From the NCBI GenBank assembly GCA_963739335.1, contig CAVUAC010000071.1, positions 1 to 64,000 on the forward strand: a DNA stretch of 64,000 bases, in the 5' to 3' direction. The notes below the pieces were generated by a model that saw nothing but the letters and a program-made list of their open reading frames with translations, was not told the DNA's origin and searched no databases. Below, in pieces: positions 28,203-37,206 of the stretch (the first letter of the stretch is position 1; each line of letters starts with the position of its first letter). The stretch is from UBA9647 sp963739335. GTDB lineage: Bacteria > Bacteroidota > Ignavibacteria > UBA10030. The position numbers and the translations under genes are program-made.

Positions 28203-28601
28203 CTACTTGGAGAAATGGTCCTTCAGCGGATCGAAAACAAACTCTTTCCATCCTCCCGTGTGGCTTTTCTTCTGGTCCTCGTTCGGAAAATGCGAATGCT
28301 CCAGCACCACCTTCGTTCCACCTTTCACGGGCACGAGGGTGTACTTCACAACCGATTCCTCGGCCCCCTCCGGCCAATCATCAGGAACCCATGTGTACGC
28401 GAGTGATTTACCCGGCTTGAACTCAAGCACCGTTCCTTTGACCCAGCCGTCAAACATTTCAAACTTGCCGCCAACCTTTGACGCGACTTTTCCCTTCTGG
28501 CCGCTCCATTGCGCAATCTTCTTCGCGTCTGTGAGAGCAACAAAAACATCCCCAGGTTTCGCTGTGATGGAAACAGATAGCTTGATCGAACGAGGCTTCA
28601 T
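28203..28601 (-). CDS. SRPBCC/AHSA1-family protein
   Basis: 132 residues with the START-like pattern: VSITAKPGDVFVALTDAKKIAQWSG, then KFEMFDGWVKGTVLEFKPGKSLAYTW, then GTKVVLEHSHFPNED. AHSA1-like proteins bind hydrophobic ligands in a helix-grip fold. The ATG at 28601 has GAGGAAAG upstream; the longer frame to 28664 lacks support. Confidence 0.87.
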   Translation of the reverse strand: MKPRSIKLSVSITAKPGDVFVALTDAKKIAQWSGQKGKVASKVGGKFEMFDGWVKGTVLEFKPGKSLAYTWVPDDWPEGAEESVVKYTLVPVKGGTKVVLEHSHFPNEDQKKSHTGGWKEFVFDPLKDHFSK

Positions 28602-28697
28602 TTCACTTTCCTCATAGTGTTTGAATGTGGAAAAGCCCTCTGAGCGTACTAACTGCAGGGGCACTCTGTCATCGTGTGCTATTTGAGTAGAATTGAA

Positions 28698-29222
28698 TCA
28701 AGCGTTCTTTCTCGACAGAAACCGCATATGACGATGGGGATGATCAGCCGGCGGAACTTCATCATTTTTTAGCACGCTGATAGAACCATCGATTTCCAGC
28801 ACGGCGATGCTTACATCAGTGATGGTCGCGATGCCATGCTCACGTAGCGCTTGGGTCAAGGAATCCGCCGTGACCTTCTCTTTGGCCAGGTTTTCCTCAA
28901 GCATCTTTCCGTGACGGATGAGGAGCGTCGGTGTCCCTTCAATAAGCTTGCGTGCCTTCCTGTTCCGCCAGACAATCTGCGTAACCCCTGCATTCAACAA
29001 CAACAGCGTACTCGCCGCTACAATTCCTCCTGTCACCGAAGTGTCGGGGCCGGTCATAGCATTCTGCACGGCATTGGAAATCAAAAGCAGCAATGCAAGA
29101 TCGAACGGGGTCATTTGCCCCACTTCCCGCTTGCCGGTCAGCCGTATGCCGATCAAGATGACGAGGTAGATAATGGCCGTCCGAACCACAATTTCAAGCA
29201 ACGTTACTGAGAAGTTCAACAT
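28698..29222 (-). CDS. DUF421-family membrane protein (YetF/YcaP-like)
   Basis: 174 residues: three TM helices (LLEIVVRTAIIYLVILIGIR, then two more to about residue 75) and a cytoplasmic DUF421 domain with GKREVGQMTPFDLALLLLIS and ALREHGIATITDVSIAVLEIDG. The ATG at 29222 lies 8 bases after the stop of the upstream lipoprotein gene, so they form an operon. Family function is unknown. Confidence 0.88.
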   Translation of the reverse strand: MLNFSVTLLEIVVRTAIIYLVILIGIRLTGKREVGQMTPFDLALLLLISNAVQNAMTGPDTSVTGGIVAASTLLLLNAGVTQIVWRNRKARKLIEGTPTLLIRHGKMLEENLAKEKVTADSLTQALREHGIATITDVSIAVLEIDGSISVLKNDEVPPADHPHRHMRFLSRKNA

Positions 29223-29230
29223 TGGACACC

Positions 29231-30055
29231 TCACTGAGAAAGAACTGGTTGATACAAACCGAACTCTGCCACAGTCATCGTGCCGACCTCCGTCTTCACG
29301 ACGCGCGCATTCAGGAGCTTGAACAAATTCCCTTGCGCATACCACACATGAGTAGTCAGGTCCTTTGCTGCTTCTGCCGGCAGTGAGGACTGAACGTCGG
29401 TGAACATCTCGCTCTCGCGTACCTTCTTGGGGGCGGGGAGATTGCCCGACACGATGAACGGCATGTCAGCCGTCGTTTGAAGTCCAGCAATCGTCCGAAC
29501 GCATGTGGTGAGATCATCATCTGACGCTCTCCCCGGCAGGCGCGTACTCACAACAACCATATCTCGTGCACCAGCGTCGATCGCAACCCAGAGCGCAGAT
29601 TCAGAAAATGCCGATGGCACGTCGTACGCCTTCGTTTGGTTGGACCGAATGGGATAGACGCTAAAAACCGCATTACCCTGCTGCCGTCCTCCCATATCGA
29701 TTGCCTCACTGAATGCAGGACGCATGTCGGTTTGAGCGGCAAGCTCATGGACAAAATCGACGCGTGTCTTCACGTTTGGATATCGCGCTATACCCTGCAC
29801 TGCAAGAACTTCGATTTGCTCCTTTTTGAGCACTGCTGCAAATCGCTCGATGTCCTTCTTCTCGATGCGCCTGCCGAGATTGAACAGATCAATGCTCGCT
29901 ACCTTGACCGTGATGGCAAGCTTGGGCGACAGCTTCGCAGTGGAAGGCACCGTAGTCCTGGGCGGTGCGGAACAACCCGCTGCCAGAAAGATCCCCATGA
30001 CGATGGCAAAACGTGAGTGATGGAGCGCCGGAGAACTTGAAGGGGGTGGATTCAT
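29231..30055 (-). CDS. Lipoprotein with degenerate endonuclease/exonuclease/phosphatase fold
   Basis: About 274 residues. A leader with lipobox AAGCSAPP is followed by an EEP-like fold (VASIDLFNL, EVLAVQGIARYP, VVVSTRLPG, FIVSGNLPAP). In active members the positions read LQE and GDFN; here the Glu is Gly after Gln (VQG) and the Asp is Asn (GNLP), so metal binding may be lost. Domain assignment is inferred from this order of strands. Confidence 0.6.
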   Translation of the reverse strand: MNPPPSSSPALHHSRFAIVMGIFLAAGCSAPPRTTVPSTAKLSPKLAITVKVASIDLFNLGRRIEKKDIERFAAVLKKEQIEVLAVQGIARYPNVKTRVDFVHELAAQTDMRPAFSEAIDMGGRQQGNAVFSVYPIRSNQTKAYDVPSAFSESALWVAIDAGARDMVVVSTRLPGRASDDDLTTCVRTIAGLQTTADMPFIVSGNLPAPKKVRESEMFTDVQSSLPAEAAKDLTTHVWYAQGNLFKLLNARVVKTEVGTMTVAEFGLYQPVLSQ

Positions 30056-30153
30056 GTGTAGGGAAAAATACTCTTTTCTCTGCAAAGAATCACGGAGTTT
30101 GAACAGCAGTGAGTGTTCGCGGGGAAGGGGGGATTGATCAGGAAGCGGAGTTT

Positions 30154-31179
30154 TTAGATCCGGAGGACTTTTGCGCCGCGTATCTTCGCCGCCTTCAGCT
30201 CCATCAATGCCTGGTTCGCATCTTTCAGTGCGAATTCCTGCACCTCAGGCTTGATGCGCATTTCAGCCGCCAGCTGTAAGAACTCGCTGACATCTTTTCG
30301 TGCAACGTTTGCCACGCTTTTGATTTCTTTCTCAAGCCAGAGATGATCGGGATAGCTGAGGGCCAGCAGCGCGTCCTTGTCTTCTTCTTCTTTTCGGATC
30401 GCATTAATCACCAGTCGACCACCTGGCTCGAGGTTTTTCAGTGCTTCAACGACCGGACTCCACGCCGGCGTCGTGTCGATGATTGCATCGAGCTTCTGTG
30501 GTGGCAAGTCTGTGGTGTCGCCGGCCCACACAGCACCAAGCTCTCTGGCAAATGCCCGCTCTTGTTCATTCCGCGCGAAGACGTAGATGTTCACCCGTGG
30601 AAATCGATGCCGGACCATCTTCAGCACCAGGTGAGCGGAAGCTCCAAACCCGGTCAAGCCCAGACGCTGCCCACTGACGATGCCCGCGAGTCGTAATGAC
30701 CGGTAACCGATCGCGCCCGCGCAGAGCAGTGGGGCCGCTTCTGCGTCGGAGAAGACTCCGGGGATCGCATAAGCGAAATCTTCATGAACGGTCATCAATT
30801 CGGCATAACCGCCGTTTGCATCTCTGCCTGTTGCTTTGAAGTTCGCACACAAGTTTTCGTTTCCCGCCCGACAGTGCTTACATGTCCCGCAAGCCGAGAA
30901 GATCCAAGCGACTCCGACACGGTCACGGGTTTGAAACCGTTTGACGCCCGTTCCTGTTGACACAACCTTGCCAATGACTTGATGCCCAGGCACAATCGGA
31001 AAGCGTGGCGGCGGTGTTCGCCCTTCGATCTCATCCAGCTCTGTATGACAGACACCGCACGCCGAGATTCGAACCAGTAGCTCATGCTTGCCTGGCACGG
31101 GATCTGCCAACTCGGCAAAGCGCAGCGGTTGCCGGTTCTTTTCAAGCCTGCAAAGCTTATCTAGAAGCATTGCTTTCAT
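30154..31179 (-). CDS. Zinc-dependent alcohol dehydrogenase
   Basis: 341 residues of the MDR family. Catalytic zinc ligands: Cys in ACGVCHTELDE and His in PGHQVIG. The structural zinc Cys cluster is CGTCKHCRAGNENLC. The coenzyme loop reads LTGFGASAHLVLK, a G-x-G-x-x-A variant of the Rossmann motif. Probably oxidises or reduces an aliphatic alcohol/aldehyde; the closest subgroup is the AdhA-like zinc alcohol dehydrogenases. Confidence 0.92.
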   Translation of the reverse strand: MKAMLLDKLCRLEKNRQPLRFAELADPVPGKHELLVRISACGVCHTELDEIEGRTPPPRFPIVPGHQVIGKVVSTGTGVKRFQTRDRVGVAWIFSACGTCKHCRAGNENLCANFKATGRDANGGYAELMTVHEDFAYAIPGVFSDAEAAPLLCAGAIGYRSLRLAGIVSGQRLGLTGFGASAHLVLKMVRHRFPRVNIYVFARNEQERAFARELGAVWAGDTTDLPPQKLDAIIDTTPAWSPVVEALKNLEPGGRLVINAIRKEEEDKDALLALSYPDHLWLEKEIKSVANVARKDVSEFLQLAAEMRIKPEVQEFALKDANQALMELKAAKIRGAKVLRI

Positions 31180-31228
31180 CCGGGGATTCTTTCAGAAGCC
31201 ATGTCAAAAATCCTTCCACGAGAATAGC

Positions 31229-31304
31229 TGTCATTCCCGCACGTCTTAAGCGGGAATCCAGTCAGCGCAATCTGGACTCCCGATAGAAACATTCGGGAGT
31301 GACA
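31229..31304. repeat. 76-bp dispersed repeat with TGTCATTCCCG ends (dRS3-like)
   Basis: TGTCATTCCCG (31229-31239) pairs imperfectly with TCGGGAGTGACA (31293-31304). Inside, the CATTCCCG/CGGGAAT and GGAATCCAG/CTGGACTCC inverted repeats form a cruciform-like design. The core ATTCCCG-N-CGGGAATCCAG resembles repeats known in Neisseria (dRS3) and many other genomes. Located between the alcohol dehydrogenase and the next gene. Confidence 0.75.
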
Positions 31305-31322
31305 TCGGTTATGAGACAGGTT

Positions 31323-32441
31323 CTAGTAGAATGATAGCCCGGTGAAATTGACGTAGAATTGGAAAACACCCATGCTGCTGTGAACAACCTTTTCACCTCG
31401 CACTTCTCCCTCGCTTCGATACTCAACCGTCACGGTCTGTTTACCTACGTTCTCCAGTCCTTCCCGGCTCACCTGCAGAAGATAGGCGGGCATCATCTTC
31501 CCGGAAATCCATTCATAGTACTTCTGCAGAGAGACGATCGCAGCTTCTTTCCCGTTAAACCTGACGATAATCTCTCCTGGCTTCAGGTGTGGTCCAACGT
31601 CGATGAGGTCGTACGCTTTTCCGTCAACCGTGACGGGCGAGCTCTGAGGCATGTTTCGATAGAAAAACACAGACATCGGCCGGAATGACAGAAAATAGGT
31701 TTTCGCCCCACCGTTATTCGGCCAGACGTTCAGGTTATACACTTCGGCAGTCCCTACCTTGAAATCGAGCCTTTGATCGGCGTCTACAATGATGTGCCAC
31801 CCCCACGCCTCTGCCGTGCGGATGCCGTAGCTTTCGTCATCGGCGATGATATTGCTGTAGATTCGCTCCGGCAACAGTATGCTGTAGTTGCCCGAAGCGT
31901 CACTCCATACACCGTTGCCGGAGTCGAAATCATCCGGACGAACGAGAACCGCTGCTCTGAACGGCTTCCCTTCAAAATCCGTGATTCTGCCGGAGAGCGT
32001 GTGGTAGCGGCAAACGATCTCCTTCGTCCGCTTCAGTGCTCCTGCGTTAATCGTGATAATGATCTTCGTCGGCGGCTCCGGCTGGTACTCGACAGGGAGC
32101 ATCAGCTTGAAGAACTTTCCCTTCCGTTGAATCTGAAATGATGCGTCCGTCCCACCTTTCTTCACGAGAAAGTCCCTTGATGGACCCTGTCTCCCGTTCC
32201 GGAAGAACGTGGCAGCAGAGACCACGAACGAGTCACTGGGCACGAGGCCGTAAATCTCGAGCGTGGATTGGAACTGAAGCGTTTGCTTCATGACCTTCAG
32301 CGTCAGCGAATCCTTCGGCACGTTGTACCAATAGGCAGCGATATCATTGTCGTTCACCGGTACGCCGAATGGATAGTGAATCTGTGATATGAGTCCCTGA
32401 GAGGGCATCAAAAAAACGAGGAACAGGATAGTTCGTTTCAT
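31323..32441 (-). CDS. Secreted protein with carboxypeptidase-regulatory-like domain
   Basis: 372 residues. A signal peptide (about 1-19) is followed by beta-rich regions. The middle has a CarboxypepD_reg-like strand pattern (LSGRITDFEGKPFRAAVLVR ... DASGNYSILLPE), which is common in envelope proteins of Bacteroidota. No catalytic motif was recognised. Its ATG overlaps the stop of ada by 4 bases (ATGA), so it is translated from the ada transcript. Confidence 0.6.
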   Translation of the reverse strand: MKRTILFLVFLMPSQGLISQIHYPFGVPVNDNDIAAYWYNVPKDSLTLKVMKQTLQFQSTLEIYGLVPSDSFVVSAATFFRNGRQGPSRDFLVKKGGTDASFQIQRKGKFFKLMLPVEYQPEPPTKIIITINAGALKRTKEIVCRYHTLSGRITDFEGKPFRAAVLVRPDDFDSGNGVWSDASGNYSILLPERIYSNIIADDESYGIRTAEAWGWHIIVDADQRLDFKVGTAEVYNLNVWPNNGGAKTYFLSFRPMSVFFYRNMPQSSPVTVDGKAYDLIDVGPHLKPGEIIVRFNGKEAAIVSLQKYYEWISGKMMPAYLLQVSREGLENVGKQTVTVEYRSEGEVRGEKVVHSSMGVFQFYVNFTGLSFY

Positions 32442-33517
32442 GGGTTCAATCCCCGATAGAGGTTGTCAGAGGTGTACAGGTTCTGCTCCAGGGCGAGCAA
32501 CATCTTCTTTCTCCACAGTCCGCCACCATACCCACCGAGCTCACCGTTCTTGTTGATCACGCGGTGACAGGGAATCACGATGGAAATACGATTAAACCCA
32601 TTTGCCCTGCCCACCGCGCGGCTCGATTTCGGCGAACCAATCATCTTAGCAATCTCCTCATATGATATAGTCGAACCATACGGTATCTTCAGCAGAACGT
32701 TCCAGACCTTCTGCTCGAACGGGGTGCCGGGGTACAGGAGCTTTACAGAAAACTTCTCCCTCCTTGCCGCGAAATACTCTTTGAGCTCAGTTTTCAGTTG
32801 CGTGATGTGCTTGTTTTCTCCCGGAATGATTGCGCACTGAAAGTACTTCCGCAATCGCGAGAATTGATGATCGAGTCGGCGGCGGTCGGTGAACTCCAAC
32901 AGACAGATCCCCTCAGAGGTTGCGGCGGTCAGAAGCGGACCAAACGGACTTTCTACCCATGAGGTGAGAACACAAGTGGCTTTTCTGCTCTTTCCAGGCG
33001 CGGCACCGAATGTTTTCGCGAACGCTTCGCGGAATCCGCTGTGCGAGCTGTACCCGTGACCAAGCGCGACATCATCGAGATCCATGCCGCGCCGGATCTG
33101 TTCAAACGACTTTCCCAATCGTCTCCCGCGACAATAGGCCTGAAAGGTCATCCCATAGTTTCTTAGAAAGAACCGTCTCGCACGTGCCGGCCCAATGCCA
33201 ATGGACCGCACGTACGCATCAGAATACCTTACGGAGGGGTCTCTTTCGACCGTGGAGAGAAGTGTTCTCACCCACTCGGGTGGCGTTCCATTGGTCTCCA
33301 GGGGGCGGCAACGCTTGCATGGGCGATAACCCGCGAAGATGGCTTCACGTGCAGAGGGGAAATACTCGACATTCGACGGATGCGGCTTGCGTGCTGGACA
33401 GGATGGACGACAGAAGATTCCCGTTGTACGCACAGCGAGGAAGAAAATTCCATCGTATGAGGCATCGCGTTGCCTGTAGGCACGCACCATTTCCGTCTGC
33501 GAAGGCAGCTTGAACAT
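32438..33517 (-). CDS. ada: Ada: methylphosphotriester/O6-methylguanine methyltransferase and AraC regulator
   Basis: About 359 residues with all Ada parts. The N-terminal Cys4 zinc domain has the acceptor Cys in TTGIFCRPSCPARKP and KRCRP. The AraC region (about 80-180) includes GYSSHSGFREAFAKTFG. The C-terminal methyltransferase has active-site IPCHRV and SSRAVGRANG. It repairs alkylated DNA and activates the adaptive response. The ATG at 33517 follows GGAG; about 60 residues further upstream in frame are not Ada-like. Second alkyl-repair gene in the window. Confidence 0.94.
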   Translation of the reverse strand: MFKLPSQTEMVRAYRQRDASYDGIFFLAVRTTGIFCRPSCPARKPHPSNVEYFPSAREAIFAGYRPCKRCRPLETNGTPPEWVRTLLSTVERDPSVRYSDAYVRSIGIGPARARRFFLRNYGMTFQAYCRGRRLGKSFEQIRRGMDLDDVALGHGYSSHSGFREAFAKTFGAAPGKSRKATCVLTSWVESPFGPLLTAATSEGICLLEFTDRRRLDHQFSRLRKYFQCAIIPGENKHITQLKTELKEYFAARREKFSVKLLYPGTPFEQKVWNVLLKIPYGSTISYEEIAKMIGSPKSSRAVGRANGFNRISIVIPCHRVINKNGELGGYGGGLWRKKMLLALEQNLYTSDNLYRGLNP

Positions 33518-33696
33518 GGTTCTTCTCCAGGAATACTTAAACGGTCTATGGGAGAATGATACTGGGAACGCGAAACATCTTCCACCGAAAATTGAACACG
33601 GATGTAGTGCCTTGAGTCTTGCTTCGACGGCCCCTTGAAGTGAAGAGCCTTCAGCCCTTCGCGGAATAAGAAGTGTACGTACCTTGAACGAAGTTT

Positions 33697-35382
33697 TCAA
33701 CTCCAATCGAATTCAACAACCTTTCCCATCAATCGCCACCTGGATGGAAATTGATTCTCAAGCCAGTCTAGCGGTTCGCCTGGTGGTGTTAGTTGGGAGG
33801 CTGTTTTGAAACATTGCGTGATGAATGCCTTTTGCGCCTCTCCGACCGCTTCCTTTTGGGCTGATATAAACAGCGGCGTGCCGCTTTCTGCAACCAGCTG
33901 CATCCACTGCTTGTTTTTCTCCCACGGGACTTTTGTTGTCAGGCCAACACAATCACCGTCAGCGGCATAGAACATGCCATGGTGCGGCATCCTGAAGCCA
34001 AGCGTATTCACGCCCATCTTTCTGGTCCGCTCCCATTCCTGGCCGCTGGTATCATCGCCTATCCGCTGGAGTTCAAAGAGTCCGGCAGACAAGTGGCTCA
34101 CCGTATTGCAGCCGAGGAGATACGTTTCGCCAGACGCTTCTCGAATCGCGCTGTAGAGATTCAAGATAATCTCCGCGTTGGTCAACGTGTCATCATAGAA
34201 GCGCCAGTCGCCGGACGTGATATCCCTGGATTCAAACATCTGGAATCCCCATTTCCCCAACAGATCAAATGTCGTGAAATCATGTTTGATCAATTCGTAT
34301 CCCCATGTTTTACACACGACGAAGATGTTCTTGATCTTTTTAATATTCTCTGGAATTGTCGGATCGAGAAACGGAGCAGTTGGATCGTTCCTGCCGGGAA
34401 TCCTGGGCAAGAGCCTGCTCTGGCTATCATTGACGCTTGCGCTCAACGGTCGTACCCAAATACCCGGGCGCATACTAAGCGTTTTGATCCTATCGGCCAG
34501 CTCCGCCATGTCGGTGAACTTGGAATTGCACGCGGTGAAATCATCCCCCCAACATATGTCATCCAATCGCTTTGGCGAGAGCTTTGCCCAGCCTGCATCG
34601 ATCACGGAAAAGGGTTTATTCGAATTGCCTGCAGCCAACTCTGCCATCAGTGAGGTGTGTTGGATAATGAGATCGTCGGAATTGTTGCCGTACGCGAAAT
34701 ACCAATCGTTAATGCCATAGACCGGCTTCTTTGGAAGGCGCGGGGATTCGCACATTGCCTGGCAGAATTTTCTTGTCGAGACGAATGGAGAGTCTCCCTC
34801 CATTCCTTTTTGTACAACGATCTCCGCGGCACGAAGGGCTCTGTCGCCTAACCGGACACCGTTCCCACCAGACCTGATATCAAGTGTCAGTCTCACACTC
34901 TCAGCACCGATCTGCCAGAAACACATGGACCTGCAGCCTGTTCTGACTCCAAAGCCGTTTGTGACTCTTCCGTCGTACTCCATGAAATACCACGGCATGA
35001 TTCTTTCCTCATCAAGAATCTGCCAGCGGAGGTCGCCATAGGAACGCTCCCAGTGATCTCCCAGACAACGCACTGAAGCCGCCTTCTGCGTTTTCCATTT
35101 CAATACCACAGACTTCAATTTCTCCACTGGAGATTGCACATCAACTGCCACTGCGTTCCTCGTCTCTGACAGCTTGACCATCATGTCATTCGCTTTCCAC
35201 ACGCTCTTGTCAGAACTCGTCAGAGTGAAAGAGCCCTTATCAGAGATTACGGTCACTTCATCCGGAAAACTGATGACATCCTGATTGACGGAACTGTTCG
35301 ACAGAACTTTGATGGCAGGTCTGATAATAAGTGCGCCTATGGAAAAGCCTGTTGTCCTTATGAATGTTCTTCGATTCATCAT
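33697..35382 (-). CDS. GH36/melibiase-like glycoside hydrolase with Tat-like leader
   Basis: 561 residues. An N-terminal NRRTFIRTTG resembles a twin-arginine signal. A beta-sandwich region is followed by a (beta/alpha)8 barrel with GINDWYFAYGNN, IDAGWAKLSP, IWVRPLSA, LIKHDFTTFD and RIGDDTSG. In alpha-galactosidases of GH27/GH36 a barrel Asp (here KHDF) is the nucleophile and a later Asp the acid (here GDDTS). Substrate inferred as an alpha-galactoside or related sugar; no transport genes adjoin it. Confidence 0.72.
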   Translation of the reverse strand: MMNRRTFIRTTGFSIGALIIRPAIKVLSNSSVNQDVISFPDEVTVISDKGSFTLTSSDKSVWKANDMMVKLSETRNAVAVDVQSPVEKLKSVVLKWKTQKAASVRCLGDHWERSYGDLRWQILDEERIMPWYFMEYDGRVTNGFGVRTGCRSMCFWQIGAESVRLTLDIRSGGNGVRLGDRALRAAEIVVQKGMEGDSPFVSTRKFCQAMCESPRLPKKPVYGINDWYFAYGNNSDDLIIQHTSLMAELAAGNSNKPFSVIDAGWAKLSPKRLDDICWGDDFTACNSKFTDMAELADRIKTLSMRPGIWVRPLSASVNDSQSRLLPRIPGRNDPTAPFLDPTIPENIKKIKNIFVVCKTWGYELIKHDFTTFDLLGKWGFQMFESRDITSGDWRFYDDTLTNAEIILNLYSAIREASGETYLLGCNTVSHLSAGLFELQRIGDDTSGQEWERTRKMGVNTLGFRMPHHGMFYAADGDCVGLTTKVPWEKNKQWMQLVAESGTPLFISAQKEAVGEAQKAFITQCFKTASQLTPPGEPLDWLENQFPSRWRLMGKVVEFDWS

Positions 35383-35465
35383 GGGGTTCCGTATTGATGG
35401 CCTGAGCGGTTGCCCAGTCGTTCACGCTGTCGTGGTCTCGGGCAAGGTTGCGGGTCAGTTACTTG

Positions 35466-35912
35466 CTACAGCTTTCGCCTCAGAAACGGCAGCAACCAGG
35501 GCTCAAGTTCTCGCTGCTCCTCTTTGGTCAGATACTTGAATCCCTTTATTTCTCCCTTGCACGTCCGGGAGCCGCAGGTACAGACGAACTTCTCCTGAAG
35601 ATCGTAATCGGTCGTGAAATAGCTGCATGTAATCTCTTCGCCCGCAGCAATCTTCCTTTTTGCACGGAGGCAGAGATCCTTCCAGTCGACATAGGCATTG
35701 GGCTCGCAGCTGTGGTTCAGAAATGCATTCGAATCGCCGGTGCCTTCGATGTGCTTGTTATCATCGATTTGAATCGAAAGCCTCGTTGGGTGATCCAACA
35801 CCGGCCCATCATAGGTGAGCAAGACTTCTTCTGGAGCAAGGACCGCTGTCGAGAACAGGCCTCGCTGCCCATTCGACTTGGTGGAAGCAATTATTCTGGC
35901 TGACAGTGCCAT
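35466..35912 (-). CDS. SET-domain protein (putative protein lysine methyltransferase)
   Basis: 148 residues. SET core motifs: GLFSTAVLAPEEVLLTYDG, FLNHSCEPNAYV (the NHSCxPN pseudoknot), AAGEEITCSYFTTDYD and a post-SET cluster CTCGSRTCKG. SET domains transfer methyl groups from S-adenosylmethionine to lysines. Bacterial stand-alone SET genes are scattered and often thought to be acquired from eukaryotes; the target here is unknown. Confidence 0.88.
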   Translation of the reverse strand: MALSARIIASTKSNGQRGLFSTAVLAPEEVLLTYDGPVLDHPTRLSIQIDDNKHIEGTGDSNAFLNHSCEPNAYVDWKDLCLRAKRKIAAGEEITCSYFTTDYDLQEKFVCTCGSRTCKGEIKGFKYLTKEEQRELEPWLLPFLRRKL

Positions 35913-35942
35913 TGTTACCGCCGGTACGGATTGCTGTGTCGT

Positions 35943-36716
35943 TCAGGAGGACGCTGCTGATCTTTGAAGTACCCAAATCATGAATGGACTCGTAGCCTCA
36001 TCAAACGGCGAGTGGTCGTACTCGCCATAGAGCTCGACCACCCGGAAGCCTGTTGAAAGGCTCAAATTCTCAAACTCGTCCTTCGTGAAGAGGTGAAATC
36101 TGACATCGAGCTGCTTTTTTTCGACCAGTGCCTCTTGTTTGTCGTAGAGTTCGTAGAGTTGGATGCCGTGCGCTGTCTGAGAAGAGACTTCATAGTTCAA
36201 AAGAGAAGAAACAACCAGAGCACCGCCGGTCTCGGTTGGAAACCGCCCCAGTTTTTTCAGCGTGCCATCCATGGATTTCGTGCGCACAGTTGGATTTTGC
36301 AGCGTGCATATGAAACGGCCAGATGCCGTGAGGCAACCATGGATGCCCCTCAGGGTCTTTGCTCGCTTGGTGCTGTCCAGGATCTCCGAGAATGAGTGGA
36401 ATGGTATGAAAATTAGGTCATAGCAATTCGGCAGTGAGAGGTTTGACATATCCATGTTGATCACGCTGCACGTCAGATGATGCCTTTCCAGCTTTTGCCT
36501 GAAACCGGCGAGCATTTCCTCAGAATAGTCAACGCAGGTGAGATCAACGCCGGCTTGAAGCAGGGGCAGGGAGACTCGTCCGGTACCGCACGCAAGTTCT
36601 AGGACTTTTCCCTTGGTATTCCTTGCTTCCTTCAAAAAGAAAGAGAGATCAAAGTCGGCTTTGACGTAGTGATCGTAGAGATCGGCAACCGCGTCATAGT
36701 CTATTGTGTGAAGCAT
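35943..36716 (-). CDS. Class I SAM-dependent methyltransferase
   Basis: 257 residues. Motif I is VLELACGTGRVSLPL, then VDLTCVDYSEEMLAG, and a DLIFIPFHSFSEI post-motif, as in small-molecule methyltransferases of the UbiE/Methyltransf_25 type. Start ATG 36716 (MLHTIDYDAVADLYDHY); an upstream in-frame ATG at 36776 would lie inside the DUF3788 gene. Overlaps the end of DUF3788 by 23 bases. Confidence 0.85.
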   Translation of the reverse strand: MLHTIDYDAVADLYDHYVKADFDLSFFLKEARNTKGKVLELACGTGRVSLPLLQAGVDLTCVDYSEEMLAGFRQKLERHHLTCSVINMDMSNLSLPNCYDLIFIPFHSFSEILDSTKRAKTLRGIHGCLTASGRFICTLQNPTVRTKSMDGTLKKLGRFPTETGGALVVSSLLNYEVSSQTAHGIQLYELYDKQEALVEKKQLDVRFHLFTKDEFENLSLSTGFRVVELYGEYDHSPFDEATSPFMIWVLQRSAASS

Positions 36717-37164
36717 TGGATGGTTTGTTTTCTGTCCTTGTTGGTCTCTTCTTGATAGACAGAAGGCGCTCGACATCGCAGATGTCAGACCTCTTCAGGA
36801 TTCTGATCCAGAGCCACCGACCATCATGAAACTGCCTGGCTTCCTTGAACACCTTCAAGACGTGCTCACCAAACTGTGCTTCGTTCTTTTCTACCTCTTC
36901 GACTTCCTTCTTGCCGAGCACAACGAGAGTCGTGAAGGATCCTGCTTCTGGCAGCAACGTGCAGAGGGTCTTCCCGCTCTTGCGATATCTGATTCCCCAA
37001 CCGTATTTCGCCCCACCAAAAACAAGCTCCGGCGAGAAACTGTAGTTCTCTTCCAGGAAGGAGACAAGTTCGACCCAAAGTCCCTTGGCGGATTTTCCCA
37101 GATGTCGAGATATTTCTTTCTCAGTTGGTTTGCGCTCTTTTTCCAGTATTCGTTCGAAGCCCAT
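36694..37164 (-). CDS. DUF3788-family protein
   Basis: 156 residues. Clear DUF3788 pattern: PTEKEISRHLG, LWVELVSFLEENY, VFGGAKYGWGIRYRKSGKTL, LVVLGKKEVEEVEKN, RQFHDGRWLWIRI and DVERLLSIKKRP. Function unknown; often found near methyltransferases or acetyltransferases in small accessory clusters. Start ATG at 37164, no clear Shine-Dalgarno. Confidence 0.85.
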   Translation of the reverse strand: MGFERILEKERKPTEKEISRHLGKSAKGLWVELVSFLEENYSFSPELVFGGAKYGWGIRYRKSGKTLCTLLPEAGSFTTLVVLGKKEVEEVEKNEAQFGEHVLKVFKEARQFHDGRWLWIRILKRSDICDVERLLSIKKRPTRTENKPSNASHNRL

Positions 37165-37206
37165 GCAAGTCACCACGAAAGCCCTTGTCGTTGACCGCTT
37201 CGCGGT

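Noticed and set aside
28602..28664. Longer N-terminus of the SRPBCC protein
   Set aside because: The added residues are not part of the fold, and the ATG at 28601 has a good ribosome-binding site.
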